A DNA stretch of 64,000 nucleotides from positions 620,001 to 684,000 of the forward strand of contig JANCIK010000001.1 of assembly GCA_028532985.1 (NCBI GenBank), given 5' to 3'. Both the position numbers and the translations under genes were made by a program. How positions within the stretch are numbered: the first letter of the stretch is position 1; the number at the start of each line of letters is the position of its first letter. Positions 35,436 to 48,743 of this stretch are shown here, piece by piece. The notes beneath the pieces were generated by a model that did no database searches, was not told the DNA's origin, and worked only from the letters and a program-made list of their open reading frames with translations. This stretch comes from Stropharia rugosoannulata (lineage: Eukaryota; Basidiomycota; Agaricomycetes; Agaricales; Strophariaceae).

Positions 35436-36045
35436 GAGAGACTCCTGACAGTAGAAATCGATTGAGAATTGCTTACTCTATGCAATAGCATGTCACTTCC
35501 GCACAATTTAGGGAAGGATAAAATGCCAGAGATAAGCGCTAAGCATTTAAACGCTCGAGTTTGAGCGCCTAAATGTAAGCGACAAAGAACCAGTCGGCAT
35601 GAATTTTTTTTGCGCACCTGAAGACCTTCATGTGTATGTCTTAAGCCTTGCAAAGTACTGCACTTACCACATTTCACATAGAGATACTTCCTATGCCGCC
35701 AAACTGTGAAAACAGATCAAAAACTGTTCTGTGATAACACAATCAGAAAAGCTGTATGAATCTGCCCTACAACTGTTGTCAGTCGAGGTCACAGCCTCGT
35801 TTCATATTCGACTACATATGTAAGTACTGGATCCAGAATAACTACTGATTGATACATCCACAAGGTGAGTCCGTGTGTTAAAGCAACTCCCTTGTAGTTG
35901 CTAAAACGATGGTTACGGAAGGAGAAAGGCTATTATATGTGGGGTTTTCTTCTTTTCAGGAATTTATATAAAGAATGGCTAGGTTCAATGGTTAGAGTCG
36001 GGGAACGTGAAGCAGTAAGATGGTTTCTTGCAATGATATGATCAT
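35436..36045. other. Intergenic
   Basis: About 600 bases, no supportable gene. The right part is the 3' flank of the minus-strand membrane-protein gene. Confidence 0.45.
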
Positions 36046-36863
36046 TTACTTCGCTTCGGGCGCGGCCTCGGCGGGGATGGGAGCTTTCTCATCGACAGGG
36101 TACGGGGGAAGCATCGAGGTGTCCTCAAAGACAACGATATGAGTGTAATCGTCTTCTTCCTCCTCATCAGTAGAGCCACGTTTAATGAGGCGGTATGCCA
36201 CAATTGCGAGGACCCAGAACATACGCAGAAGAACACCGAGTCCGCATCCCAAGACGAAAGCGACAGCGCGACCCTCCCAGACACCAAGGTTCATCAGTGA
36301 GTAGTGGAGTCGGGTCAGGAAAGGTTTAGGAGGACCATGGATATGGGGACGATGACTTGCGTGGACGTGAGGGGGCCCACCCGGATGGACATGGGATTTC
36401 GCCCTCCAGAAATCCCTGTTTCCTGGCTCCATCGGTGGCATGAATTGGACAGCCTCTGGCTTGATGGGGAGGATGGAGATTAAGCCTGGATTGGGGACGT
36501 TGTAAGATGCAATGAGCGGCAAGCCAAGTGCTTGACGGAAGGCATTAGATATCTCAATGCTCTTCTGCCTGAAGCGGCCCATGCGCCCTCCGCAGGGTTT
36601 CCCGTGACCCATGCGGTGTATGGCATGAGTGGTGTCGGACGCAGATGCGATCCTGTTCGCGGGTGGTGCCGCAGCAAGACCCCAGCGGATATGGGCAGGC
36701 GGCTCCTGGACGCTACTGGAGACCATGATCACACGCAGAGGAGCTGCTGCAACTTGAACTAGAAAGAAAAAATCAGCTCATTTGCTGCTGTGACCACATT
36801 ACAGGAATATTGCTCACCAACACCTGCAGCGGCGACGGCCGCAGCAATGGCTGACAATCTCAT
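36046..36863 (-). CDS. Signal-peptide, single-TM protein with His-rich and acidic segments (unknown function)
   Basis: Two exons, 36863-36818 (46 nt) and 36758-36046, give 252 residues. Exon 1 encodes the signal peptide (MRLSAIAAAVAAAGVV). The lumenal or outer part has a histidine-rich run (HVHPGGPPHVHASHRPHIHG, about residues 127-146), a possible metal-binding stretch. One transmembrane helix follows (AVAFVLGCGLGVLLRMFWVLAIVAY), then a short acidic cytosolic tail (DEEEEDDY) and a Pro/Ala end. The gene at 52547-53427 has the same design, including a 46-nt first exon with a phase-1 intron, so the two look paralogous. No named family was recognised. Confidence 0.7.
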
Positions 36864-39800
36864 TATGATATAATACAAAGACTTGATGGATTGAGTTCTG
36901 TTCAAAAAGACTTTGTTTAATTGGTTTACAGTTCTGAGGAGGAAAAAACTGAGGATGAACGTACTTCGAGGATGCGGTTAGATGGAAGTGTAATGCAAGG
37001 AGTTATGTAGTCATCTCAATCTGGAACACCGTCCGCATTGGAGACACAGCTCGGTCACGTGTCCCATGCGTGGCTTTCGTACGCCCGACGGGACAGGGGC
37101 TTGTCAAGGGTTTTGTCCCGCGGAGTCATTTAAAACCTTCAGCTATGTGCACCGCTAATGTTTATTTCTCGATAGGATAGTCACTTGTACCGCCACGATC
37201 AACCGCAAATGTATCGGACGATTTTCTATGGCACACCCTTCACCCACATCTTACCCACTCTTGACGTCGGGCTTGCGTCGGGCTGTGTTATGGACGTGTA
37301 TGTTCAGCCCGAGCTGACTATGGTCAATAGATTCAGCATGAGTCTGCCTCTTCTACCTACCTGACTCGGGTGTCTTACACATAGCCCACCCGAAGGTCTG
37401 ATTTTTCAGTGGGAGAAAAATATTACCTGTGAAGCTGGTCAAGTCGTGCATTTTTTTTGGCTACTACGACAGTGGACCACACCACATCATGAGTTGTTAA
37501 TAACATAAATTAGTAAGTACGCTTGAACGGTCTGTGTTCAACTTCTACAAGGGAGGATGACATCTTGGCTAATAAGTGGTCAGAGTGCAGACGAAAACAG
37601 GTCTGTGCAAGAAATTCGGCCTCCAAGTAGTAGAGGAAGAATTTCAGCTAATTTGAAAGCATTGATGGCAGACATCAAACAGAATCACTGAGATGGACGC
37701 CCGTTGGAGGAAGCCGTACCAACTTGATTGAATATCATCTGGCCTAACTTTTATTGCCAGATGTATATGCTTGATGCACGGTAAGAGTGGTTAAGAAACC
37801 CTAAGTAGTCTTGTTGGCTGCACGATTTGCTACGATTTGACCCAAGTAAAATTGATCCGGCGGGGTGGGGATACTACATCTCCATCGGATCAACTCTGTT
37901 GCATCACTCGTGCGGCCTTCCGGAACGATTTGAAGCTAATATCGACCATTGCAATGTCCATGCGCAGGGAAGGACTCATGTTGAAGAGAAGAGCTTCTGG
38001 AGAGGTGTATATCTTTTTTATATGTGCATCTACTTCAATCAATGTCGAAGCTTGGGATGACAGAATTGAACTAATGGCTTTATAAGTGGTTTACTCTCCA
38101 ATCACTCGGTGCACTTCTAATAGTAGCTGGGGAAGGTGAGATGAATATTTAGACAGTCATGACTGCTCTTAGTACTCATCAAATTCAGGTAGCGCAAGTC
38201 CCAGTACTTAGTGATTGCAAGGACCCGGTAAGCCCTATTAGAGTAGTATCACAGATGTTTTTGTGATGCATACGCTTTCTGGGGTCGTTGAGCGAGCAAG
38301 TGGAACTCGTTCCTACAGAAATATCCCTAGATAAGACAGTACACTTCACCCTTCTACACCGTACTTTATATATTTTCCAGCGCTCAGAACACATGCTGAT
38401 AAATTATCATAAGTAGCCAGTTGGAAGCTCAAACATGAGGAAAATAGAACTTCCGAGGGTGGCAAAACAATAAGAAGGGTTCTTTAGCTCCTAAGCGGCA
38501 ATGCTGAACAGAAGGGCCGGTGTTAGCTGGGAAGACCCGGGAACATCGATCTTCAGGACTTATGGCAGTACGGGAGGCAGCGCCACCGTTCGCGTCCGGC
38601 ATGTTTTCGACATACCGTCAAACTCTCTCCGTAAACGTGACGGTGTCAAGTTTCAACTCTACTGAATACTATCTCCTATCTTAGTCCTCCATAAACACCC
38701 TAACTCCTGAACGATAAAATACGTTCTTTGGCTGTTTTATTTCGCGGACGCGTTACTGAAAAAGGAAGTTATTACCAAATCGGTGCTATGATTGTAATGA
38801 GCTCTGTTTTACCCATGCCTCATGCGTGTCCCAAGGTGGGCACGCGTAATTATAAAGCAGATTACTATGCTTGATTGCACAATATGTGGCTACGATTACC
38901 CCAAAAGAACATCGAATGAGCACAATGAGAAGCGACGCTTCGTTATGTTTCTTCTAACTATCTCAGGAATGCGAGCGGACTTAGGTTGGGATTAATTAGT
39001 TCTAGTGTTTCAACATACCGAATGGCAGCGGCGTAGACTTCTTACCCACATTTCACGGGCAACGCATCCCTGTACTTACATTGTTTAGTTTGCTCCAGAT
39101 TCGGCCATGATTTGTCCGCGGAACGTCCGTGGAAGTACGTATAATTGCTTATTCTAACAAGTAGCTTACTTTATCACAATACTACGCCGTAATAGCAGAT
39201 TATGTATGTACCATCAAGCATTTCAACATTGGAAACATTTGCACATCTTTTTTTGAAACACTTCTTTCCACAGTCCACTGCAGGCTATTCTAGTTGGAAG
39301 AGTACATAGCAATTGGACAAACCCCATCAGAAGAGCTCACCGGCTTTACATATCTCTGGTCCGACTCACGGCGCGAACATAAATAAGGAGAGAAATATCT
39401 GCATCTACCAACAATATTTCTAATGATAATCGCAGATAAAAGGCAGCGCCGTATGAGGCCGAGGTACTGTAATAACCATATTTTAAACGCCGAAGTGTCT
39501 GTAAAGTTTTAGTACGAAGGATGGGATACGGACGCGAAAACCATCAGTTGCTTAATGGGAATACGCTTACTACAGAAATCAACTACATACGTCCGAATCA
39601 CTACTTTCAATCCTACACACCACTGCATTGGAATCGGTGATTGACCTGACCCCAGCACGCCCACAGTTCTCTAAAGGCTCGGGTCATTCTCTAGCGCGTA
39701 CTAATAAGTTTAGGGGAAATTGAGCACAAGCAAGGGTCCGTAAGCCGCGCGACGCCCTCCCTGGTACTTACGCGCATCCTTATCTATGTATACGCGGGCG

Positions 39801-41117
39801 GCGCATCTGTCATCTACTTCGCATTTATGATCAATCAGTGACCGTCGCTCCCACACGCCGGATGTTCATCACGGCTGGAACAAAGGCACATCTTCAGTAT
39901 GTCTATATATGGTGTAAATATCTTCATACAATACGGCGTCTCCTACACGGTCCCTGGCAGGGTAACTTATCAGCCTATCAAACATAAGTGATTGTAGGCA
40001 TGAAGACGGGATACATGGACAAGTTGTTCGGAATGGTGTCCGGTCGTGCTGCAGGCCAGATGTTTACCTATTTTTAGCACTATCACCCGGCTGCTCGGCA
40101 CGATCGGTTCTCATTAGAGTTTCGTCACTATGTTCTGCCGCATTATTGGTTCTGCAGTGCGTTGGATCGCAGGCGCAGTCCAGGCACTATGTATATACAA
40201 CAGCTTTGCGCAGCATCGTTCACGATCGCAAATGTACCTGCCCCGCGTTCAGATTGCATAATGTAAATGACAAGACTTTGCTGAGGAACTGCAAACCGCA
40301 AAAACGCACAACACAATTCGCAGTTATCAGAAGTGCGAATTGCCACTAGCCCTAAATTTCCATCGACGCCCCTGCAATTTGGAAATTAAAACTTAGTTAA
40401 TAGTTTGGTTAATAGTACATAGACCGCCGCCCATAATCAAACCGAATAAAGAATCATACACACCCCACCGCCAGTATCCTAACCCGCGCATGCAACAGTC
40501 AGGCCAAGAATAGATGGAGGACAAATATGCTTGTATTGCATTCTGCAGTGCATCTCTACCGCCCAAAAAATTAAATCGTAAGAGAGGAAGAGACAAAAAA
40601 AGAAACTATGCGCATTTAAGTAGAGACTCTGTATGTATGGGCTGTGTGTATGTACTACGTATAACGGGGTGCGATGAGAGGCATGAGAGATGGGCCGGGC
40701 AGGCTATCCTGACTATGTGCGGGATGGGGTATCAGGGGGTGCGGATATTGGTGTCATTAATGCGGAGGGGGTGCAGGGCTGCGGCGAAGGTCGAATGCTG
40801 GGGAAGGCGTGGGACGTATGCAGCACGGGGGAATCGGGTGAAGAGGGATAGTATAGGTAGGCAGGGATAATAAAAAGGAGGGATGAGGGTGTGAAAGGCA
40901 TGATGAGCAAAGCGGGTTCATACAGAAAATGTCACTGGTCCGAAATAAAACGGGGTAGGATATGGCGGGGAAGGAAAGGCAACAATCTCCAGCCAATCTA
41001 ATAAATAAAGAAAAATGTCATTAGAACCCAAGAAAGCTCCTAGCCAGTCTTTTCTCCGCCCCAGAAGTCCTTCGGCCTGACATAACCATAACTTAACCTG
41101 CCCAAACCCCAAACCAA
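36864..41117. other. Long gene-free stretch (4.25 kb)
   Basis: No open frame above ~120 codons, no recognisable domain and no convincing splice-joined gene on either strand. No tRNA or rRNA was recognised and no terminal repeats of a transposon were seen. The right end (40650-41117) is the 3' flank of the GT2 gene. It could hold a non-coding RNA or old transposon remains too decayed to see by eye. Confidence 0.45.
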
Positions 41118-43244
41118 CTACCGCGCGAACCCAACCTGCATCTCCACTTCGTCTTCACCGCCTCTTCTCCGTTGATGACTCACGCTCTCTTTGCGACCGC
41201 TATGCTTCGTTGCATATCCGTTAGCTATGTTGCCGGCGGGGTTCGGGGATGGGTAGTCGCGGTACGGAGAAGGTTGATCTTGGAATGGCGAAGCATCTGA
41301 ATTCATACCACCGCCGCCGTAGCCTTGATTCTTTTCGTCTTCGTTCATCTTGTCAATGGCAGCAGTGGCAGCCGACGCATCACCAATACCGGCACGGGTT
41401 CCCCAACCAGTCTAGAAGTAAAATGATGGTCAGCATATATTAAAGCATATTAAAGAAGTCCCAAGTAAAGCAGTATTGTAACGAACGCTCCAACTGATAT
41501 ATCAGTTGTCTTCTAACATCCTTACTCCACAGACGTCAGGTTCGCGACCGTCACTATCCACATGCCAAGCGACGACCCTTGCCCTGGGAGCCGGCAATTG
41601 GCGCGATCAAGCGCAGATGCCAAGGGAGCCAAATTAGGCAAAAGGGGCGAATAAACGTCGCGCCGAATAAAGACATGTGGATCGGAGCAGAACAAGGACT
41701 GCCGCAGAAGAAAAATAGACAAGGGGAAAGAAACGGAACGTACCTCGTGTAGTGTACAAAGCGCATAAATTTTCATGATTGCGAAATAGTATCCAAATGC
41801 GATGAAGGCTGGCACGTAGATGATGTGTTCAGGTTGGTACCACAGATGCGGAAGGAGCTTCAGAGTACGAGTCGCTGTGAGCCAGACCATGTAGGATAGA
41901 AGAATGTTCCTGCAGGTCATTTAGCATGCTATAGAAGAATAGAAGCGCAATAAAAGCGGCAAAAGAAGTCCAAAAGGTGGAATAACAGTGTACTGCGATA
42001 AATGAAGACGACGTGCTTACCACCATGGCAAATGATATCCACCCTTGTCGATTGGGAGTGTACTCTTGTACACGAGATATGAAACGAGCACTGGTCCGAC
42101 CAAGAGTGTGAGAGGGTTGAAGAGTTTGTCAACCTGAAGAAACCCTGTTAGATGGCGCTAAACTAGTGTCAAACTAGAACTAACCATCGTATAGGCAACG
42201 TAAGGGTGCGAGGTCCAGATATAACGTTCAGTGAACAGACTACGTATGTCTGATCGCCACGTGTTCCGCGTCCAACGGAGGACTTGCTTGAGGAAACGCC
42301 AATTGGGCTTCATCGTAGAGAGTAGTTCGACCTCCTTGCAGCACTGGACGTAGGTGTTCCATCCGTGGCTGACCATCCAACGAGTCAAAAACTTGTCGTC
42401 GCCTGAATTAAGCTGGTATTTGCCCATCCAGTAGTCGTGTGTAAAACCATGCAGGAAGTCCGGGTCTTTGAGAATGACGGTACGGTATGCGGCGGTACGC
42501 CCCGACAAACAAGGCAGGCCACCGTCGATGTGCGTTGAAGAGGCGATTTCGATATTGCGAATAGTAAGGCGGAATGCAGCCAAAACTTCCCAGACGGTCA
42601 TGCGGTTCCCGACCTGCTGCACACGTTGGGAGGTACCGACTCCACCTATCTTTTGGTCCTCAAAGCAAGCCAAGATGTACGGTAACATTGTAGGAGGCCA
42701 AATGGCGTCATCATCGGCAAAAACGATAATATCGGTTGTCGTGTTTTTGATACCGTGGCTCATCTGCAGGCGTTTGTTGGCAAAGGGGACGGTGAGCACG
42801 CGAATGCGCTCTGGGTCGACCTGGTTGGCGAGTTCTTGCAGCGGACCAAGCATTTTCTCCTCTGTGATGATGAGAATTTCTTTGGGCTTGCCGACGAGCC
42901 AGCTGTTGGCGGCTTCCTTGAACTCCTCTCCTGCGTCGATGGTGGGCACAATGATCGTAACGTCCTCTGAGGCGACATATGTGGGGTTTTCAGGCAGTGG
43001 AATAGGCCGGTAGGCCGTGGCCGCTGCAAAACGGATTAGATACCATAGGTACCGGTAGAATCTGTAGGGGGTGGGGGTGTCAGCCTCTCGCCCAAATGCG
43101 CTCAAAATGCCTGGCCACCGTCGGTAGGTGGCCTATGCACTCCCGCACTCACCCAATGACGCCGAAAGGGACAACTGCACGATATGGTGGTGAGCTCGCT
43201 GGCTGGGTAAAGGGGGTGGTTACACATACATATTGGAAAATCAT
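41118..43244 (-). CDS. CPS1: Cps1-like family 2 glycosyltransferase (polysaccharide synthase)
   Basis: Exons 43244-43153, 43100-42185, 42133-42021, 41909-41744 and 41411-41118 give 526 residues. An N-terminal hydrophobic segment (FYRYLWYLIRFAA) precedes the GT2 domain: VTIIVPTIDAGEE, FADDDAIWP (DDD at ~160, nucleotide/metal binding), NSGDDKF, and QVLRWTRNTWRSD matching the processive QxxRW motif. Membrane helices follow (LLVGPVLVSYLVY; IIYVPAFIAFGYYFAI). The C terminus is hydrophilic and disordered. This is the layout of hyaluronan-synthase-like fungal enzymes such as Cryptococcus Cps1, which polymerise a cell-surface polysaccharide at the plasma membrane. The first exon is inferred from phase and is the least certain part. 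The gene symbol rests on resemblance only. Confidence 0.85.
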
Positions 43245-45775
43245 CAGATGTGAGGTAAAGCATTTGAAGGGCGGTCTAAATGAGTGACTGCGACGCCAGA
43301 ACAGCGAAGGATGTGGAGCCCGTCGCGGCGGGGAGCACAAAAGAGGGCCCAATTTGGGGGAAAATTAAGAGGGGGCGGAGGAGGATGAACGGAGGTTAAC
43401 AACACATTTCACACGGACGCCTCTTTGCTTCACAGGCGGAGTTTCAATCTGCACGTCACGTTTCCGTCATTCTCAAAAACCACTTCGGCAGTACGTTACA
43501 CAATAAACCAGTGCCCCGCATATCACTTAGCTCGTCCTGCTAACCTGACATCCTCCATAAATATCCTCTATCACCTCATCGCCGCTTCTGGGGCGCAATT
43601 ACCGCTCGGGCGGGCGGCAGCGGCGCCGGGCGCGCTGACGAAATGCGTCAGAGCCAGCGAGCGCACCCACACCCGCTTGGCGGTCCAAGCTGCTGGGCGC
43701 GTTCGATAATTATGAGCCGTCTGGCATTAATATATTCTCCCACCAGCGGTGCTAGAAAAGCATAGGTTAGTAATCGGTGCGCACACAAATCGGTGCGCGT
43801 ATTCTAAGCCCACTGTCGCTTGTTTATAGAATTGCGGCTTGTCTTTGCCTTCAGGGAACGCTGACCTCTATGCAAAGACGCAAACTAGTATCTAATTTTG
43901 CCTTCCGGAACGTATCAGCCTCTGCCTTCCAAATGACGCTACATCATCGATGACAACCTCTCAATCACCTTTTTACCTCTCTTACTCAGCTCCACAGTTT
44001 GATGCCAAACGCACATCGCACCTTTCGCCACAACACGAGCATATGCTGACTTCCTCCAGACGAGCCTATAGAGGCCTATGGTTACACCTGGATACATACG
44101 TTGCGCCCTGGATAACTTATATCAGAAGGTAAAATTACTTTTAGAATCAGGTTTATTCTGAGAGCCAGGCTAACCGATGCCGTCGACTGCGCATTGCGCA
44201 GCCGCTCTGCCTCGTTCAGCTGCTCGTCCGATGTTGCCCCGTCAACCGCACCAAAAGGTAGTTCGGCACTTGCGCCGGAACGGAGACAACATATCGTTTG
44301 AAATGCCGGTCCGCGCATCACCAGTTTAGTTGGGTCCTCTGAGCTGTTCTCTTTTCTTCCACCGTCAAGCGGTCCGGGAGCGAGAGAATCTAGGTACGCA
44401 CTACTACCTACTTTCTAATTTATAAATATTCTGCAGCAACTACACATGAAAAAAAGACACAGTCGTGCACATATCATGAAAAGATGGGAAACTTGACATG
44501 GATGTGATCCTGACGAAAACTGTCTGTAGTTAACGGAGACACGGTATGTGTTAGCGCATCTAAATCTTCTCGGGTTGATGGAAAAGGTTCAAAACAAGAT
44601 TCCAAATTTTAGAACACCCTTGTCGACGTGTATTTCCGGGCATATGCGGACGAAAACATCGATATATATCATGCTCTTTGTCCAACAGCAAAAATAAATG
44701 AACCAGAAGAAAGGTCCTGTTGGGCAAGAATAGTACTTGACAATGGAAAATAGACATCCTCAGATATGTGCGCAATCATTCCCAGGGCCGACTCCCGAAA
44801 TAACCTGCTGGATATCCTTAGGATCTACGTTCACGTGAATGCTTCAGCCTTCTTCGCCATTCATATCCTCAACGTTGCGTCGAGCAATGCACTCCACCGA
44901 GCCCGAAATGAACGTTCTCCCTATCCGGGCATTTCACGCAGGCAAGCTACCACTCATTGTGACACGTCGCAGATACGTCGCTCGACATAACGATCATTCC
45001 TATCACGTTCATTCAGCCGGAAATCCGACAGATCGATGGAAAGTTCAACCAAAATAGTATGTGTACATTTATCACTCAGAGTTAGCTGATGGGATGTACG
45101 CAATGCCTGGCCGACGAGTGGAAAGATGAAGCTATCTATCACAAAGTGGAAGTATGGAAGCACTGCATGCGGTAGCCTTGTGTACAGAATGTCATGGCAC
45201 GAGGCTCTCAGTACCTCCAGCAAGGCATCCGACAAAGAAGAGTACAGCATGACGCCAACTTCTCCGAGGTAAATAGAAACTCAGGGGGTTTGGGCGCCTG
45301 TGATTACTTACACCTACATTTGTTAGGGATTTGTGGACGTCTTCAGTTAATTAATTAACTACATACATACTAATGTACGTGTCTTTGATTGCTTAGTTTT
45401 CAGGGGTTTTTACAGCCACTATAATGATTTAGAAACAATTAAACGAGGGCGAGAAAACCCCTCGTGCTCGAGGGCTGTGCGCCAGATTAGATAAAAACCT
45501 GAGCTGTTAGTATGTAAATCGGTCATTCTCTCTGATCATGAACGGGACCATCATCCCACCGCCATTAATAGCCGCAGCAGGTCTTAACATGTGCAGAGCA
45601 CTGCCCATCGAATGCAATCTACCAACCAGCTTCCCCCAACGCCCCAGGCTAGCAGCTACCACTCGGGTGAGGTGAGAAAGCTTGAGATCGGAGCCCGGGC
45701 GCTTTCGTAGTCCTGTAGGCTGCATGCAGGGTCAGCTCTCGGAAAGCATAAATTCATCGTCGCCCAAGTCCAGCT
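43245..45775. other. Gene-free stretch between GT2 and the F-box cluster
   Basis: About 2.5 kb. A GC-rich patch lies at 43600-43700, and a short direct repeat AATCGGTGCGC occurs twice near 43770-43797. The minus-strand frame at 44954-45250 (98 codons) is the longest and resembles nothing recognisable. No gene is claimed. Confidence 0.45.
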
Positions 45776-48105
45776 ATGCAGTTCCCATCGCTAGACATGC
45801 TCACTGGGTAAGTACCCCTGTACACACTTACGCTCCAAAAGCCTAATACTGATCCACGTCCATGTAATGACAACAGAAAGCTTAGAAAGAGTTTGAAGGC
45901 CAAGCCCCGGCCTGATATCCACTCGTCCCCATCATCATTCGCACATACTTTCATGCAGATGCAGTTAGAACCGGCCGGGCCCAATGCGTCAGTCTCGCGC
46001 TCCCCTGTGTCACGCCTGCTGGCGTGCAACGACGCCCCAACGGAGGAGGAAGCTGTCCTCATCCAGCAGGCCATCAGGCGCGGCGAAGCTGAGCTCTACG
46101 AACTCGCAAAGGGGACTAGCGTACATCGCGATCACCTCTGGGAATCTGGCGAGAAAGACAAACAGGCGACGCTCGCACGGGTGAAGAGCTTCGTGCGGCA
46201 GCACCGCGTTTTGCTTTCGGCGGCGCGGCGTCTCCCGTCTGAAATCTTGCAAGAGATTCTACTTTGTGCGCTCGTCGGGCAGCCTACGGCGGAGGTGCGC
46301 GCACGCCGCTGGGAGCTAGCTCAGGTGTCGCATACGTGGCGGCGCGCTGCGCTCGGACTCTCAATCCTCTGGGTAGAGCTGCCGCCACTGCGCCTCCCGG
46401 TCCCCGCTCCACGCGCTGAGCGGCAGGTCGCATGCCTGCAAGAGCTGCTAAAGCGCTCGGGAACCGCGCCGCTGACTCTCTCGCTGGAAATTGATCCAGG
46501 AAGCGCTGCAAGCCGCGGCGAGAAGGAGAAGACAATGCAGTGGCGCGCGCAAGTCGATTTGCTTGTCCAGCACGCGGAGCGATGGGAGACGGCTACGATT
46601 TGCATGTCGCTTCCTTTATTTACAGGCCTGCGCATCCGGCACCGCCTCAAGATGCTCAAGACGCTGTCTCTTCAGATACGCTCTACATACCACAGTCTCA
46701 TCTGCGATCCACTCAACATGTTCGAAAACGCACCACTGTTGCGTCGCGTTCACATTGGGGGCGCAGTTCCTATTGGTCTCAAGCTGCCGTTTGCGCAGTT
46801 ACTCCATTACAAGCATCTAGATTGCACCGACCGAACGTTCTCGCAAATCGCTTCTTATAGCTCTTTGGAGTCAATCATGATAAGCCAGCAAGTTCTCAAT
46901 GTACCAGTCTTTCCGGCAGCTACTCTGTCTTGGTTGAGGAAGATCGAAATTGTCTCTAATCTTCCGGCCAAGGACAATGCAGTCCAATGTTTCAACGCAC
47001 TGAGGGCGCCCGCCCTTGAGGAGCTAACGGTCGCCTTCCCGTTTTCTTCACCGAGCATAATCCCGAGTATTATCACTATGCTTAAAGCTTCAGGACCATC
47101 GCCTCTCAAGATGCTCAAACTACGTCCCGGCACGACGGAGCCTCTCCAGCTCGCTGCACTGTTGGAGCTTACGCCGATGCTCGTCAGCCTCGACACGAGC
47201 ATCCCTCCTCATTTCGATATCGAAGAGCTGGCGAACATGGGGCGCCGCGCTCCGCTCGTCCCAAATCTCCGAAGCTGTAAATTCGTGTTCGACTTTGTCA
47301 TAGAGCGGTATTCCGAGCCACCTATGGTCGCCGCGCTCAACCGGCTCGCCCGTGTCCGCTGCGAGACGCCGATGCCGAGGGACCGCATGGAGCTGAGCCT
47401 CTATTCCGTGTACAACCAGGTCGACGAAGGGTCGTGGAGCCATTTCAAGCAACGACAACTGGAGGGGTGGGCGTCCACACCGACCTCCAAGACTTTGGAA
47501 AAAATAAACACTACATTGGCCGTCAGCATGCGGACGTGGATGCAGCCCAAACAAGAGCGCGTTCTCTCACTCGGGAAGGAGCAGTCTGTCGACAAGATAC
47601 GCCAAGCCGTTGCCGACCTCGGGGGTGTGCAGGTCAAGAGCGCTAAGGACATATATGTACGCCAATTACACTCGGCACCCATTATTATGTATTTACGCTT
47701 ATATGCAGATATCAGGCGCCCATGCCACGCTGAAGCGCCTAGCCGATGTGGACCCTGTCCATGATAAGCAGGGGTTCGCCCTGCGCGCTAAAGCCATTCT
47801 CCAGAAATGGGACCCACTCATCCGCGCAAATCTTGGCCAGATACGGTGGTGCTGTCAAGGATCATACTCACTTATATACGTTCCATCTAATCATGGTAAG
47901 ATTTACCTTGCATCATATCACAAGTACATCTATCTGATTTACCACAGCCTGTCGCGTTTCCCTGGACCCTTTAGGCATTGCCTACGGCCTCAAGAATGAG
48001 ATGACCGCTGAGGAAGCGCGCTGGCCAGCTCATCTTGGCGTCTTTGGCATCTCATTACATTGGCCGCAAAGGATACCTTGTTTTATCCGGACTGACAGAT
48101 CATGA
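45776..48105 (+). CDS. F-box-like/LRR-like protein, paralog A
   Basis: Exons 45776-45807, 45877-47656, 47709-47895 and 47948-48105 give 718 residues. An N-terminal helical segment (TEEEAVLIQQAIRRGEAELYEL) is followed by an F-box-like motif, RRLPSEILQEILLCAL then LAQVSHTWRRAALGLSILW (~115-175). The rest is a long leucine-rich region typical of basidiomycete F-box families. A conserved C-terminal module follows (AKAILQKWDPL, then SLIYVPSNH, then GIAYGLKNEMT). F-box proteins usually act as substrate receptors of SCF ubiquitin ligases by binding Skp1; the target is unknown. Intron positions near DIY and NH are shared with paralog B, and the NH position also with paralog C. Confidence 0.8.
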
Positions 48106-48743
48106 TTGTACATTTATTATTATTGCAGGTATCGGACCTATATACTTAATTATGTTAATGTTATGTAACTACTTATGTTTGACTTATGGCTTGTAGAGTA
48201 TGCATACAATTATTTGATAATACATGAAGAACGCTCGAGCAATCTTATGCCCTCTCTCTTTCCGGAAGCTGACATGGAGGAGGCTGTTACTTAGTATGTT
48301 ATTTTTAACATTTCCAAACATAGTCTTTCTTTCCCAGAGCCGAGCGGGATGCAGTGCCAAGTACAACGTCAATTGGTTTTCATTACAACCGTCTATCCAT
48401 CGTTCCCCTTATCCACTCCTTCACTGCCTCTTATTCTGCCAAAGTTATGTTACTGTAAACAACCTTTCACTTGTACCACCAGAGTACCATATCCAGGATG
48501 CGTTTTTGGTTACAGGTACGCACTCGGCCATTCGAGGCTAACCTGGCTGCCTGTAGGCAGCACGTTGCTAACTCGATTCTTCCTAAGATCCAGCTACTGA
48601 GCCTGAGGCTCACCGTCTTCTCTCTCAAGCTCGCAATAAGGCAGACAGTGTCTGTACAGAAGGAGAGATGGCACAGGAAAGTAGCTAAGATGCAAGGCAA
48701 GGCTCGTGCGTCTAGGCGAAAAGCTGCGCGAGCAGCGAAAGAC
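48106..48743. other. Intergenic, or N-terminal extension of F-box-like paralog B
   Basis: No separate gene. The frame of paralog B stays open upstream to ATG 48498, so the last ~245 bases could encode a basic N-terminal extension. Confidence 0.4.

Noticed and set aside
35960..36000. GGTTCAATGG-like segment resembling a tRNA B box
   Set aside because: No matching A box or cloverleaf stems could be drawn around it.
37827..38085. Two overlapping ~80-codon frames in the gene-free stretch
   Set aside because: Short, overlapping, unlike any family and without splice continuity.
6261..38533. Shared 15-mer GGTGTTAGCTGGGAA near 6261 and 38519
   Set aside because: A match of this length is expected by chance in 64 kb, and the flanks do not align.
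44954..45250. Minus-strand frame of 98 codons with hydrophobic stretches
   Set aside because: No ATG-based gene structure, no family resemblance and no convincing splice partners.
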